Source: Sanguinoderma infundibulare (taxonomy: Eukaryota > Basidiomycota > Agaricomycetes > Polyporales > Polyporaceae). Taken from it: a stretch of 64,000 nucleotides of DNA. This document shows, one piece after another, positions 1-12,151 of this stretch. The translations under genes and the position numbers were made by a program. Under the pieces are notes generated by a model. It saw only the letters and a list, made by a program, of their open reading frames with translations, did not search any database and had not been told where the DNA came from. How positions within the stretch are numbered: the stretch's first letter is position 1; every line of letters begins with the position of its first letter. Location: assembly GCA_032821775.1 (NCBI GenBank), contig JAVLRN010000012.1, positions 2,046,001 through 2,110,000 on the forward strand, written 5' to 3'.

Positions 1-1219
1 CCTTGTATATATATCGACACCGAGGAGACGTCGTCCCTTGAACTCATTGTCCGGCACCCAGATCGTTCGGGCCCGACGCCGACGCGCACTCTCACCTGGC
101 AAACCACGCCTCGCGATCGTTCCGGGCCTCCGCGTTACGCTCCTTCCAGAATTCTCAGATCCTGGCTCTCTATGGCATCCCTTGTCACATCTCAACGTTA
201 TCAGCCTTCTCCCGAGCTCTAAATCTCGCCCACGCGGCGCCGCACGCCTCGCCTCCGAATCGGGCAAGGCACTTGTCGTACTTTCCCCCTCGTCCCGAAA
301 AAGGCAGGCTTTGTCGATCCCCTTCCCTCCAAAATTTTGAATCCTGATGCTCTCACCTGCCCGGCCGCGTGGCCCCTTGGCGACCAGTCGTCCTCGCGCT
401 CCGTTGCGCACCCGAGACGTTGGGAATGGGCTCCGGGACAAGGGAAACGTTTGCAGTTCCTCCCCGGCGCCCCGTGTAGCTCATGATCAAGAGCCTCCAC
501 GGTGGACCGGCCGAACCAGAAAACGCGGCGGCACCGCTTCTGGCTTCTGGAAGGGCGCGCTGAATGTTGAGTCAATGCGAACACGCGGCAGGAGGAGAGT
601 TCGCGAATTCCGAGCTAGTAGAACGCATGCCTAAAGCGTACTGGACAGGCCTCGTGCCAGCGGCTGTGACCGACTCGGAGAAACCGTGCAAGGGTCGTCC
701 ATGGCGGGACGGGGCTAGCTACATGATACAACAGCACTAGGGGTGGATTGTACGGTACGGTGGACAGGAGTAACGATAAAAAGTTATGGATAAAGACGGT
801 ACTCGGAGAACAAAAGGATGTACGCGGTGGGCGTGGAGAAACACAAACAATAACAACGTATCCAGGAGCAGAACCAGCAAGCCCAACAACACCGACACAG
901 CGAGGTCGCTAGCGATGATCGAAAGTGAGAAAGGGGAAGGGGCAGGAATCAAAGCGGAGAGTACGCGTACACATTAGCGGTTAGCAGTTAACGATAAGTA
1001 GGGAGACAATGCATGAGTGCTGGGAGAGCGGGTAGACGTGCAGGGATGCGACAGTGAGCAGGAAATGGAGACGGAGATGGATGACGAGGAAGCGTTAGTG
1101 TGTGCGAGTCCACAATGCAAATCACGACGAACGAAGCCAGGTAGGGGGACGTATCCGGAGCCAGCAGAGTCCAACCGAACGAAATGGGGCAATTACTAAA
1201 CTGGGCCAGGACGACCGCG
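1..1219. other. No supported gene; intergenic or unresolved
   Basis: Only short, overlapping open frames of biased composition occur here on both strands. None has a plausible start context plus a recognisable domain, and I see no convincing splice-site pairs joining them. The stretch lies beyond the 3' end of the minus-strand kinase gene and may hold its 3' UTR and the edge of a neighbour outside the window. Confidence 0.5.
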
Positions 1220-3520
<2,301 letters not shown>

Positions 3521-3790
3521 CAGACGGCGGTACTGGAGGAGACGGGGAGGGGAAGAGGAGGTTATTAGCGGACAAGTTTGGGACAAGTACAAGACAGACC
3601 AAATACACTCCCCGGCCCAGCCCCGGCACAAACTAACCCACAGCCGCCCGCTCGGATCCGCCGGCGGCCCATCCCCGGGGCGGTGTCTTGCCTTTCTCGG
3701 TCAATTATATTAATTTTGCTACCGCTCGCCACCTGACATTGACAGCGCTTGCTGCCCAGACATTGTCTCACATACAACACTAGTACTCCC

Positions 3791-5007
3791 ATGGCCATCG
3801 CCCTCTCCAAGATCCCGACCCTTCGGGAGCTCTACAGGTCCGGCGTGCTCAAGGCCGCTGCAGACACGGCCAAAGTGCGCCATCCGCCCAAGCCCGCGCT
3901 GCTCGACAGAGTCTCGTTGTAGTGAGTTCTCGCGATCCGAACCGGCATGTGCGGTTCATTGACTTGTCTGTGTCCGACGACCCGAATCCCAACTCGGCGT
4001 CGCATCTTGACGTTGTGCATTATCGTGCACCCGCCAGCCAGGGAGACATCACCAGATTGGATCTCGATTGCATCGTCAATGCTGCTAACAACAGTCTCCT
4101 CGGTGGGTCGTTTCGTCACCTCATTCTGTTTACGATACATGAACAACATCCGCGATCTTTCCGCAGGTGGCGGAGGCGGTGAGTCGCCGCTTTGTTTTCT
4201 GTCACTCGCATTCCCGAACGCCGCTGTCTTTGTATTCCACAGTCGACGGTGCAATTCACGCAGCCGCCGGCAACGGCCTTCTCGAAGAATGTGAGTCCAT
4301 TGCCCCCGGATTTCGGGTGTGAAGTCACACTTATTCAACCGACCAGGTCGAGAACTAGACGGGTGCGATACCGGGGACGCGAAGATCACTAAGGGTTACA
4401 ACCTGCCTTCGTGCGCGTCATTTCATTCAACCCTCTTCGAACAATGTTCACGTCAACTGCTCTGGCCCCAGGCGCCACATCATCCATACCGTTGGCCCGA
4501 TATACTCGTCATCAAAGGCCGAGGAGAAGGCCCAGCAGCTAACATCGTGCTACAAAAGGAGCCTTCAGGTCGCCGTCCAGAACTCGTTGAGACACATTGT
4601 GCGTGGTCCACTTCTATGCACGTGAGGTGCCTTCTGAACGTTAACGGCATTCATTTACAGGCCTTCCCTTCGGTTTCCACGGGTATATATGGCTATCCCA
4701 TTCACGATGCCACACACATTGCTCTCAACGTCGTTAGGGACTTCTTGGATACCGCGGACGGCGACAAGGTGTGTTATTGCGCAGTCCTCATGTGCTGCTC
4801 TGAAAAACCCACGAGTCGGTTACCGTGTCCGCTATCCAGCTGGAGCGGACCATCTTCGTTGTTTGGAGCAATGCCGACAAAGTAGTGTACGAGTAAGTCT
4901 TACGTTGGGCACCATACTGCCTGCCGCGCGCATGACCATCGCAACCCTCTAGATCTCTTCTACCCCTCTATTTCCCTCCAGAAGAAAGTGAACCAGCTGC
5001 GGAGTAA
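3791..5007 (+). CDS. Macro-domain protein, probable ADP-ribosyl / O-acetyl-ADP-ribose hydrolase (MacroD type)
   Basis: Nine exons: 3791-3921, 4038-4102, 4167-4178, 4243-4290, 4347-4410, 4472-4598, 4661-4768, 4816-4892 and 4953-5007. The sum is 687 nt, 228 aa, all phases consistent. The protein is essentially one macro domain. Visible hallmarks are the N-terminal helix LLDRVSL, YQGDITRLDLDCIVNAANNSLLG (shown here in part as IVNAANNSLLG), the glycine-rich GGGGVDGAIH loop, ITKGYNLPS, IIHTVGPIY, and the second ligand loop AFPSVSTGIYGYP. These match MacroD1/2-like enzymes, which remove mono-ADP-ribose from acidic residues and deacetylate O-acetyl-ADP-ribose (family knowledge). No transmembrane or signal segment is seen. 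It ends YFPPEESEPAAE. Exon 3 is only 12 nt and encodes most of the GGGG turn. Confidence 0.9.
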
Positions 5008-6118
5008 TTCGACGAGGTTCGAGAACGAGAGAAGTCATACCACGTTCAATCACAATGTTGTAATACTACCCCTGCCCTACTCTGTCTAAGGTTCTCCTCA
5101 TCGATATCCTCATTTACACGAGAGCGTCGCCGACCATCTATTTGTTGATGGTTTCCTTGGGCTACGCTATGCGAAGTCGAGCGCGCCGCACTCCATGCGC
5201 TTCTGGACTCAAAATGTGCCGCGGTTCGAAACACGCCACCGAACATTGCTACCTTCTCTCTTCACGCCTTCACAGCGCCTTCGCCGGCATCCCTCATGCC
5301 GTTACAGGCGCGTGGATGAAACCGAGTAGTTCGGAGGAAATTGCCCCTTCTTTCTCGTCCTGCGAGCGTGTGCAGTGCCATCCATTACGCCATCCATTAC
5401 GGAACGTCGCAGCTGTACTGACCCTCCCTTCGAAGTCAAACCCCGTTCACACCATCCATAGGAGCGCTTCTCGGACTGCGCGTACTCTTACGTTTCGCAG
5501 CAGAGGTTGCTGAGGCAAGGACGCAAGAAGTGAACGTCCGTCCAGCAATCTAGACCTTTGGTAAGCGCCTTTTACTTCCCTCAACTTTTGTCTAATGCCT
5601 TGTTCATCGTATATGCTGACATCGAAAATAGATCTACAATTATCGCAACGCGGTTCTTCGACATGCTCACGCTCCTTAAAGCTGTACAACTCCTCGTCAT
5701 CCGGTACTCGAGCCGCTGACGAAAGGATTACAGGAGGTGTTGCCGCTCGAGCCTGAGTCTGGGGCCAGCGATGTTGAACAGAAAGCTGCTTTGCGATCAA
5801 GTCCGCTACCAAACCCTGATCAACAACTCCCGAGGCTACCCCGCACCCGACGCGTCTCCACACTCGCCGGACCTCAGCTTCTCCCGGGCGGGCCGTGCAC
5901 AGCGGGCTGCCGAAGTGGCCCAGGGACGGCTGCAAACGATGGGACGCGGTCCTATGACCTCTCCTCCACCCGCGTCCAGTATCTGGACTGGCTCTCACGG
6001 CACCAGACCGACCTTTCTCCGTGGCTTCTGACCAGTTTTGCGAATTGGCTCTGACAGGCGAATGAGGATGGGAACAGATCTCAGGTCCGTCGTGTTGGCG
6101 GTCGACTGGACGCGGTCA
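5008..6118. other. No supported gene; possible decayed coding relic
   Basis: Overlapping frames occur on both strands but none matches a family I recognise. One intron-like stretch stands out on the plus strand: GTAAGC near 5561, a CTGAC branch-like box and a TAG acceptor near 5631. No single pair of flanking frames gives a continuous product. The frame 5771-6031 (+) and the frame 5447-5998 (-) are the longest and look non-coding by composition. This could be the 3' UTR of the macro-domain gene plus a relic. Confidence 0.35.
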
Positions 6119-6126
6119 TATATAAA
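6119..6126 (+). promoter_or_regulatory. TATA box of the sugar transporter gene
   Basis: A perfect TATATAAA lies about 110 bp upstream of the transporter start codon at 6235, in otherwise GC-rich sequence. The spacing suits a transcription start some 30 bp downstream and a short 5' UTR. Inferred from sequence only. Confidence 0.6.
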
Positions 6127-6234
6127 CCTTCGCGAGGGCCCGACCGGCTCTCCGCTCGAGTTCAGCGTTCAGCGTTCGAAGGGAGCGACGCACGCCTCCG
6201 GGACTAGCGAAACTTGAACGCGCGTGGTTGAAGG

Positions 6235-8464
6235 ATGGGACAGGTGTATAACATCTTCCTGGCGATCTTCTGCGCCATCGGTGCGTCTCATCGGCGTCGC
6301 TCGGTTCTACTGGCTCCGGGGCGGGGCTTTACTCTACCCGAAGAAGCTGACGGTCGCTCTCCTTCTGCCGACATACAGGATCGTTCTTGTTTGGGTAAGC
6401 TCGGTAGTCTGTTCGTCATACTCCGGACGCTAAACTTGTCTGGCTGCGCGAACTCGTCTTGCAGCTACGATAGGCGAGTTCTTGCGGCTATCATACACGT
6501 TCCGAGTGTATTCATCGCCGTACAGTGGAATCATCTCCTCGGTCATCACATTCCCAAAATTCAAGTCGTTCGTGAACAATCCAGGAAATTATGAAAGCTT
6601 GTCCGGAGCGGTGGTGTCAACGTTCACCGGTAGGTCTGATTTGATTGGCCGAAGATCTACGACGCTCACGCAGAGGAATGATGTGCAGGTGGATGCTTCT
6701 TCGGTGCAGCAACTGCAGGATGGTAAGCATGCTTCAGTGGGGCCTCTTCCCTTTGCACCTGACGCTGTCACCTAGGACGAACGACAAGCTGGGACGTATA
6801 AGGACAGTACAGGTGTGTTCGTCAACTAGTCCCAAGGGGAACTTCGTCTTAACGTGGGCTCACCAGCTCGGCGTAATTATCGCACTCTGGGGATGCGCCA
6901 TGCAAGCCGGTGCGAACAACTTTGCGTGCATGCTGGTCGGTCGTATCGTAGCCGGGTTCGCAATTGGGTATGGTCACACTCCTCCGACAGCATGTTTCAT
7001 TCTCACGAAGGCGACAGCGTGCTGTCCATGACGGTGCCTCTTTACAATGTGAGCATGGGATGTATACCTCACCAAAGCATCCTAGTCCTCATGAGGAATT
7101 GTGCAGACGGAGATTGCGCCGCCCAAGCATCGTGGCTTTGTGGTGGGCATGACGCAGCAGATGCTGGGTATCGGCTTCATCGTCGCAAACTGGGTCGGGT
7201 ACGGGTGCCAGTTCCTCGAAAGCGACGCTCAATGGCGGCTACCCCTCGGTCTTCAGGTATGATGCGCTCCATCATACCACCTTGCCTTCCAGAAAGTACC
7301 TCAATGTAATCCTCTAGCTCGCCCCTGCATTGTTCCTCCTCGCTGGCAGCCCCTTCATGCCGCAGTCCCCCCGCTGGCTCCTCGAACACGGCCGCGACGA
7401 AGAAGCGCGCTCAGTTGTCTACAGGCTGCACGGGAACGACCCCTCCTCGTGCGACCTCGCCGACGCCGAGTTCGCGGAGATGCGGGCGACGATCCAGGCC
7501 GAGATGCTCGTCCGCTCGCGCTCGCTCGCGGACCTCTGGGCGACGCGCGGCATGCTCCGCCGCACGCTCGTCGCCGTCGGCGTGCAGGTCTTTGGCCAGT
7601 TCTCGGGCATCAACGTCCTCAACTACTTTGGCCCGTCGATGTACCGCGCACTCGGCCTCAGTGCGGGCCAGTCGCTGCTCGTGCAGGGCATCTATGGCGC
7701 CGTGGGTCCCATCACGAACTTCTTGTGCGTCTCGTGTCCGATCATGTATATCGCTCGCGTCGTGCGATGATGCTGACGTGTTGTGTGGATGGACGCAGCT
7801 TCATCACGCTCATCCTGGACACCGTCGGACGCCGGAGGCCGCTCATGTTCGGGGCGGGCAGCTTCGTGGTCACGTACTCGGTCCTCACCGCGATCGTCGC
7901 GTCCTTCCCGCCGGAGGCGTCGACGAACTTGGCGGCGCAGCGCGCGGGCATCGCGATGATCTTCCTAACGAGCATATTCTTCTCGCTAAGCTTCGGGCCC
8001 GTCTCCTGGGTGCTCGCGTCGGAGGTGTTCCCGACCCGGACGCGCTCTATCGGCACGAGCGTCGCGACGTGCGCGAACTGGGCGTTCAACGTGCTGTTCT
8101 CGCAGGTAAGGCTCTTTGGGATACGCTCGTGTTTGAGTACTTTCGGTTTCTGACGCGCAGGGGTCGTGTCAGGTGTCGAACATCGCGATCGCGAACATCT
8201 CGTGGAGGTACTATGTCGTCTTCATCGTGCTCAACGCCGTCGACTTCGTCATCATCGCGCTCTTCTTCCCCGAAACCAAGGGTATGAAACGTTCTTGCGT
8301 GTTGTTGCCTCGCATGCATCTGACAGGTTGGCTCCCTTGCGCACATAGGCAAGACACTCGAGCAGATGGCCGAGCTGTTCGAGGACGAGGTCGACCCGCG
8401 CGACGTCCTCAAGTCTGGCGCGCACGAGAGGCTTGACCATGACAGGGAGATCGAGAAGGCGTAA
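6235..8464 (+). CDS. MFS sugar transporter (12-TM, sugar porter family)
   Basis: Thirteen exons: 6235-6280, 6379-6394, 6465-6473, 6526-6629, 6689-6722, 6776-6812, 6867-6967, 7018-7048, 7107-7256, 7318-7724, 7799-8105, 8173-8281 and 8349-8464. Total 1467 nt, 488 aa. The joined start reads MGQVYNIFLAIFCAIGSFLF then GYDSGIIS. Sugar-porter signatures are visible: NDKLGR after TM2, GRIVAGFAIG, PQSPRWLLEHGR before the central loop, GVQVFGQFSGINVLNYFGP in TM7, GRRRPL, and PETKGKTLEQMAELF at the C-terminus. These place it at the plasma membrane as a monosaccharide/sugar importer; the substrate cannot be read from sequence. Exon 3 is 9 nt and its downstream intron (6474-6525) begins GC rather than GT; both are needed to rebuild the TM1 motif. 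Confidence 0.92.
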
Positions 8465-8708
8465 CCCTGACTCTTCTTCCGTAATTCGTTGTCTCTTCAT
8501 GGAATTACGACGGTGATGTTACATTTGTATCATAGGCTGCTAAGAGCAATGGGTTAGTTTTCGGTGTACGACATAATAGTACATCGATGTTCCTCTCCTG
8601 CTCACAAACCCTCCTTTACCACCAATGCGGGCGGGCGCGTTGGTTCTGTGTGGGTATGTATGTAGGTAACACATTCGCATCCGGGTCCTCTCTGAACTCG
8701 TAGTACTA

Positions 8709-9160
8709 TTTGACTATACGGCGAACTATTAGTTTTGTCTCGTCGAAACGAACGCCAAAGTACTCACACAACGTATTCATCTGCTCATCGTACGCATGCC
8801 CATAGTGGTCCTCGCTGTGCCACACGTTCTTCGGCCACATGTAGTTCCCCGAGCGGGACAGCCGCGGCCGACGGACGTCGCAGTCCTCCGCCGTCCCGTC
8901 GTCCTCGTAGTCGTACCCGTCCTCGCTATTCTCCGAGTCGTTGCTGTCGATCTCCAAGTCGTCGTCCGTGTCCATCTCAGACTCGTCTTCCTCGTCCTCG
9001 TCCAGTCCGCGCATGCGCCGCCTGATCTCGGTGTTGTATGCGCGCCGAGCAGCCTCGCGGTCCTCGTCGGGGTTGAGCTGCGCCAACTGGGGGATGTCGA
9101 CTTCGCGGTAGTTCACCTTCCCGTATGGATCGTAGCCGCAGTCGCACCCCTGAGAAAGGG
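8709..9160 (-). CDS. Acidic-linker protein, 3' part only; C-terminus resembles that of the WD40 gene at 40 kb
   Basis: A minus-strand open frame runs from a splice acceptor near 9150 (reading GCDCGYDPYGKVNYREVD) to a stop at 8706-8708. It has a strongly acidic central linker (DEDEEDESEMDTDDDLE) and ends with YMWPKNVWHSEDHYGHAYD and EYFGVRFDETKLIVRRIVK. The 5' end is unresolved. An intron-like segment at about 9161-9190 and another with a good branch point at about 9310-9362 lie upstream, but I could not assemble one continuous 5' coding region. No WD40 repeats are found upstream. It is a real gene fragment, or the tail of a short gene, of unknown function. Confidence 0.55.
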
Positions 9161-9849
9161 GATGAATTCAGAGCGCGATGGGTAGCTACGTACAATTACA
9201 GGGAGAGGTAGGAGGGGTGCGCGAAAGAGGTACTGTATGGTAGACGAACGAGTCCCCTTACCACGCGGAGACGAGTAAGAATTGCTACGCCAACGACGAG
9301 GGCTGCGCGTGACGAAGCGTCAGTTAGATGGACTAACTGGAATCATGCCGCATCGTGCTCACCTCGGCGCAGGGGAGAGTGAAGAGTTGCAGGTGCGCGC
9401 GCACCTGCTTTTCTGGCGGCCGAGCGATGACGCACGAGCGACGTAGCACTGACACCCGACTGCCCGCTTCAAAGGCCTCCGCTGGCGTAAAGCCGGCGCC
9501 GCTTGAGGGGCGAGTGTCAGCACACACACCCGCGCGGACGAATGAGGGCGCGCGCGTGGCAGAGGCCTCGTGCACTGCTCCCTACCCTCGGAATCCGCAG
9601 TGAAAACGACCACCTGTCTAGCCATTGATAATTTCTCATCAAGGGGTTGAGGTGCAGGGCCCGAAATAGATGCTGTTGCGTGACGTCAATTGAAGGCGTC
9701 GGAATAGGTATTGGATGACAAAGGTCCATCGAAAGGGGCATATATCGGCCAGTATAAGTTAACCCTCAGCCCTCGGATCCTCAGACCCATCTCTGTTGGC
9801 ATTAAACAAGAAGAAGCTCAAACCTGCCTGTGTTGTTGGCCTCGGAAGA

Positions 9850-11196
9850 ATGGCAGGACCAGCTCAGAAGACGCCCATCTTACTCACCGGCGCTACTGGT
9901 GCGGTGGTCACGTCGGCAAGGTCCTCGCCCAGGCCTCGCGCTCACCTCTCGTTTCAGGCTACATCGGGGGAGTCGTTCTCGCCCGTCTTCTTAACCACCC
10001 CAACGCCGACGCCTTCGAGATAACGGCCCTCGTCCGCAGCCCCGAAAAAGCCAAGATACTCAAGGAAAAATTCGGTGTCATAGCCGTAGTAGGGGCTCAC
10101 GACGAATATGACAAGATCGAGAAACTCGTTGAGAACAGTCATGTCGTTTTCCATCTTGTATGCATACACCACCATTTACTCTCTTTGACGTGAACTGAGA
10201 ACCATTTCTGCAGGCTGATGCCGACGATGAACCTCTCATCCAAGCCATCCTGAGGGGCTTTAGGAGTAGGCACAGCAAGATTGGCGACTTGCCCATCCTC
10301 ATCCACACCGTAAGTCTACACGCACACGATTTAATGCTCTTTCCTTCTTACGTCGACGTGTACACAGTCCGGAACGGGTATCCTCATTGATGACGCCCGC
10401 GGCGCATACGCGACCGACACCATCTACAGCGACCTCAACATCGAGCAACTCAAGTCCATCCCTCCCACCGCTATCCATCGCAACGTCGACCTGGCTATAG
10501 TAGAGGCGGACAAGAAAGGCGACACTCGCGCGCATATCGTCCTGCCCTCGACCATCTATGGTATCGCGAAGCACGCACTTGTCCAGGCCGGCGTCTCGAA
10601 CGCATATTCCCAGCAGATCCCCGGCGTCGTTAAGGCGTCTCTCGCGCGCGGACGCGCTGCAGTCGTCGGGAAAGGCTTAGCGATGTGGCCAAATGTCCAC
10701 ATCGACGACAGTACGTCCTCTTTCGCTCGCGATCGTCATAACCCTCCTCTCAACGAGGATCACGGCACACATGGCCTCGGTTCCGTGCTTGCTGTGTTCT
10801 GTGTTGCTGCGTAATGTCTGATTTATCCCCCTATGTACAGTCGCCGAACTCTACATCGTCATTTTCGATAATGCTCTCAGCAGCCCCGACAAGACCGGCC
10901 ACGGCTGGGAGGGCTTCTACTTCGGAGAGAACGGCGAGAGTCACTGGATCGATATCTCCAAGGGCGTCGGGCAGGCTATGGTGGAGCTCGGGTTGACTGC
11001 CAACCCCGAACCCACCATGTTCACCGTCGAGGAGCTCAAGAAGTATTGGGGGTCCGAGCAGATCGGGTGGTTAATGGGCTCGAACTCTCGCGCCCGTGCC
11101 GATCGTGGAAGGGCCCTCGGCTGGAAGCCGAAGTACACCACGCAGGACATGCTCGCGAGCATCAAGCCGGAGGTGAAGGCGTTCTCGAAGAAGTAG
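9850..11196 (+). CDS. NAD(P)-binding atypical/extended SDR (epimerase-like, YLL056C type)
   Basis: Five exons: 9850-9898, 9958-10157, 10214-10309, 10368-10710 and 10841-11196. Total 1044 nt, 347 aa. The start MAGPAQKTPILLTGATG joins to YIGGVVLARLL, giving the Rossmann loop GATGYIGG. Further signatures are HTSGTGILIDDARG, LPSTIYGIAKH, AMWPNVHIDDIAELY, and a C-terminal half with GLTANPEPTMFTVEEL and WMLGSNSR-like sequence. It resembles the fungal nucleoside-diphosphate-sugar epimerase-like proteins represented by yeast YLL056C, a presumed cytosolic oxidoreductase of unknown substrate. The YxxxK of classical SDRs is seen only as IYGIAKH, so catalytic activity is plausible but not shown. A TATA-like ATATAT lies about 110 bp upstream. 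Confidence 0.85.
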
Positions 11197-11399
11197 GTCA
11201 TGGATGTGCTAGGCTTCCGTTCGGATGTAGCGGAATTTTCTGCAGAGGATTCAAGCAATGTACAACAGACGTGGAACAAGACGAGTTTTCTTGACCGTTC
11301 GGACAGCGTAGAACCTGCAGAACTCATTCCTATTGGCTTTATTGGCGACTCCTTCCACCACTCGGTGCCCTCCTTCAGGCTCCCCATGCATCATCCATG

Positions 11400-11967
11400 C
11401 TGCGTCAGCCAGGAGCAAGCTCGGGCTGCTCCCACAACTCCACCTCCTCCGCCCCCGCGGGCCAAAACCTGAGAGCGATCTCCTTGATGGAGGGTGGAGC
11501 GTACCTCACGAGCTCGGCGTTCGACGCGAGACAGGTCGTGCGGCGCCTCAAGTTGTAAGGTACGGCCTCGAAGACGACGTGTAGCGTCGTGAGACGTGCG
11601 CAGGCATCGATACCCAGCGGCTCGGCAGGTTCTGAAGGGTAAGAGGTGTTATCAGCGCGATTCCGGAATTCATGGTAGAGCACACACGTTTTAGATATAG
11701 GTAACATCAAAGTACAGGCTCTGCAAAGTGCTCTGGCACTGCCGTACTATCCTCGCGGCCAGGCTAACCGGACTCCCCGCGTTTGAGGTGGTACAGGTCG
11801 TATTTTACTCGCCCAAAGCCTCGGACGTACTTGAGGATAGTTTGAATACCGACGTACAGGGACTCAGACTATTGGAGACGAAGACGACCAATCTGAAGGC
11901 GATTTTCCAGCGGGTACTGCCAACAGCTTGTGCGAAGGGGGTAGTCTACATCAGCTTGCAAAAGTAA
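11400..11967. pseudogene. F-box family A remnant broken by an internal inversion
   Basis: The segment 11405-11765 read on the minus strand matches the F-box A genes from AARIIQRCRNTLQSLY to LWEQPELA (seen here as AARIVRQCQSTLQSLYF and FWPAGAEEVELWEQPELAPG). Directly next to it, 11762-11967 on the plus strand matches the following part of the same protein (RLTGLPAFEVVQVVFY through FQRVLPTACAKGVVYISLQK and stop). In the intact genes these two parts are contiguous and on one strand. The F-box-bearing first 250 residues are missing. It is dead by any reading. Its 3' end faces rhamnosidase R1, as in the intact cassettes. Confidence 0.8.
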
Positions 11968-12151
11968 CTAACATTATGGGCTGTAGAACAACTAGCGGTG
12001 ACAAACACGTTGGGTCTCTTCGTGTTCTGCGTTTACTTAGGAGGCAACGGCTTGTTATGCACACATACGAGTTTTTCCCGAACGACATTCGTTGGCCTGT
12101 AGTTATAGGTTATAGATCGGGTTGATCAAGTAACATGTGCCTCGCCACACA

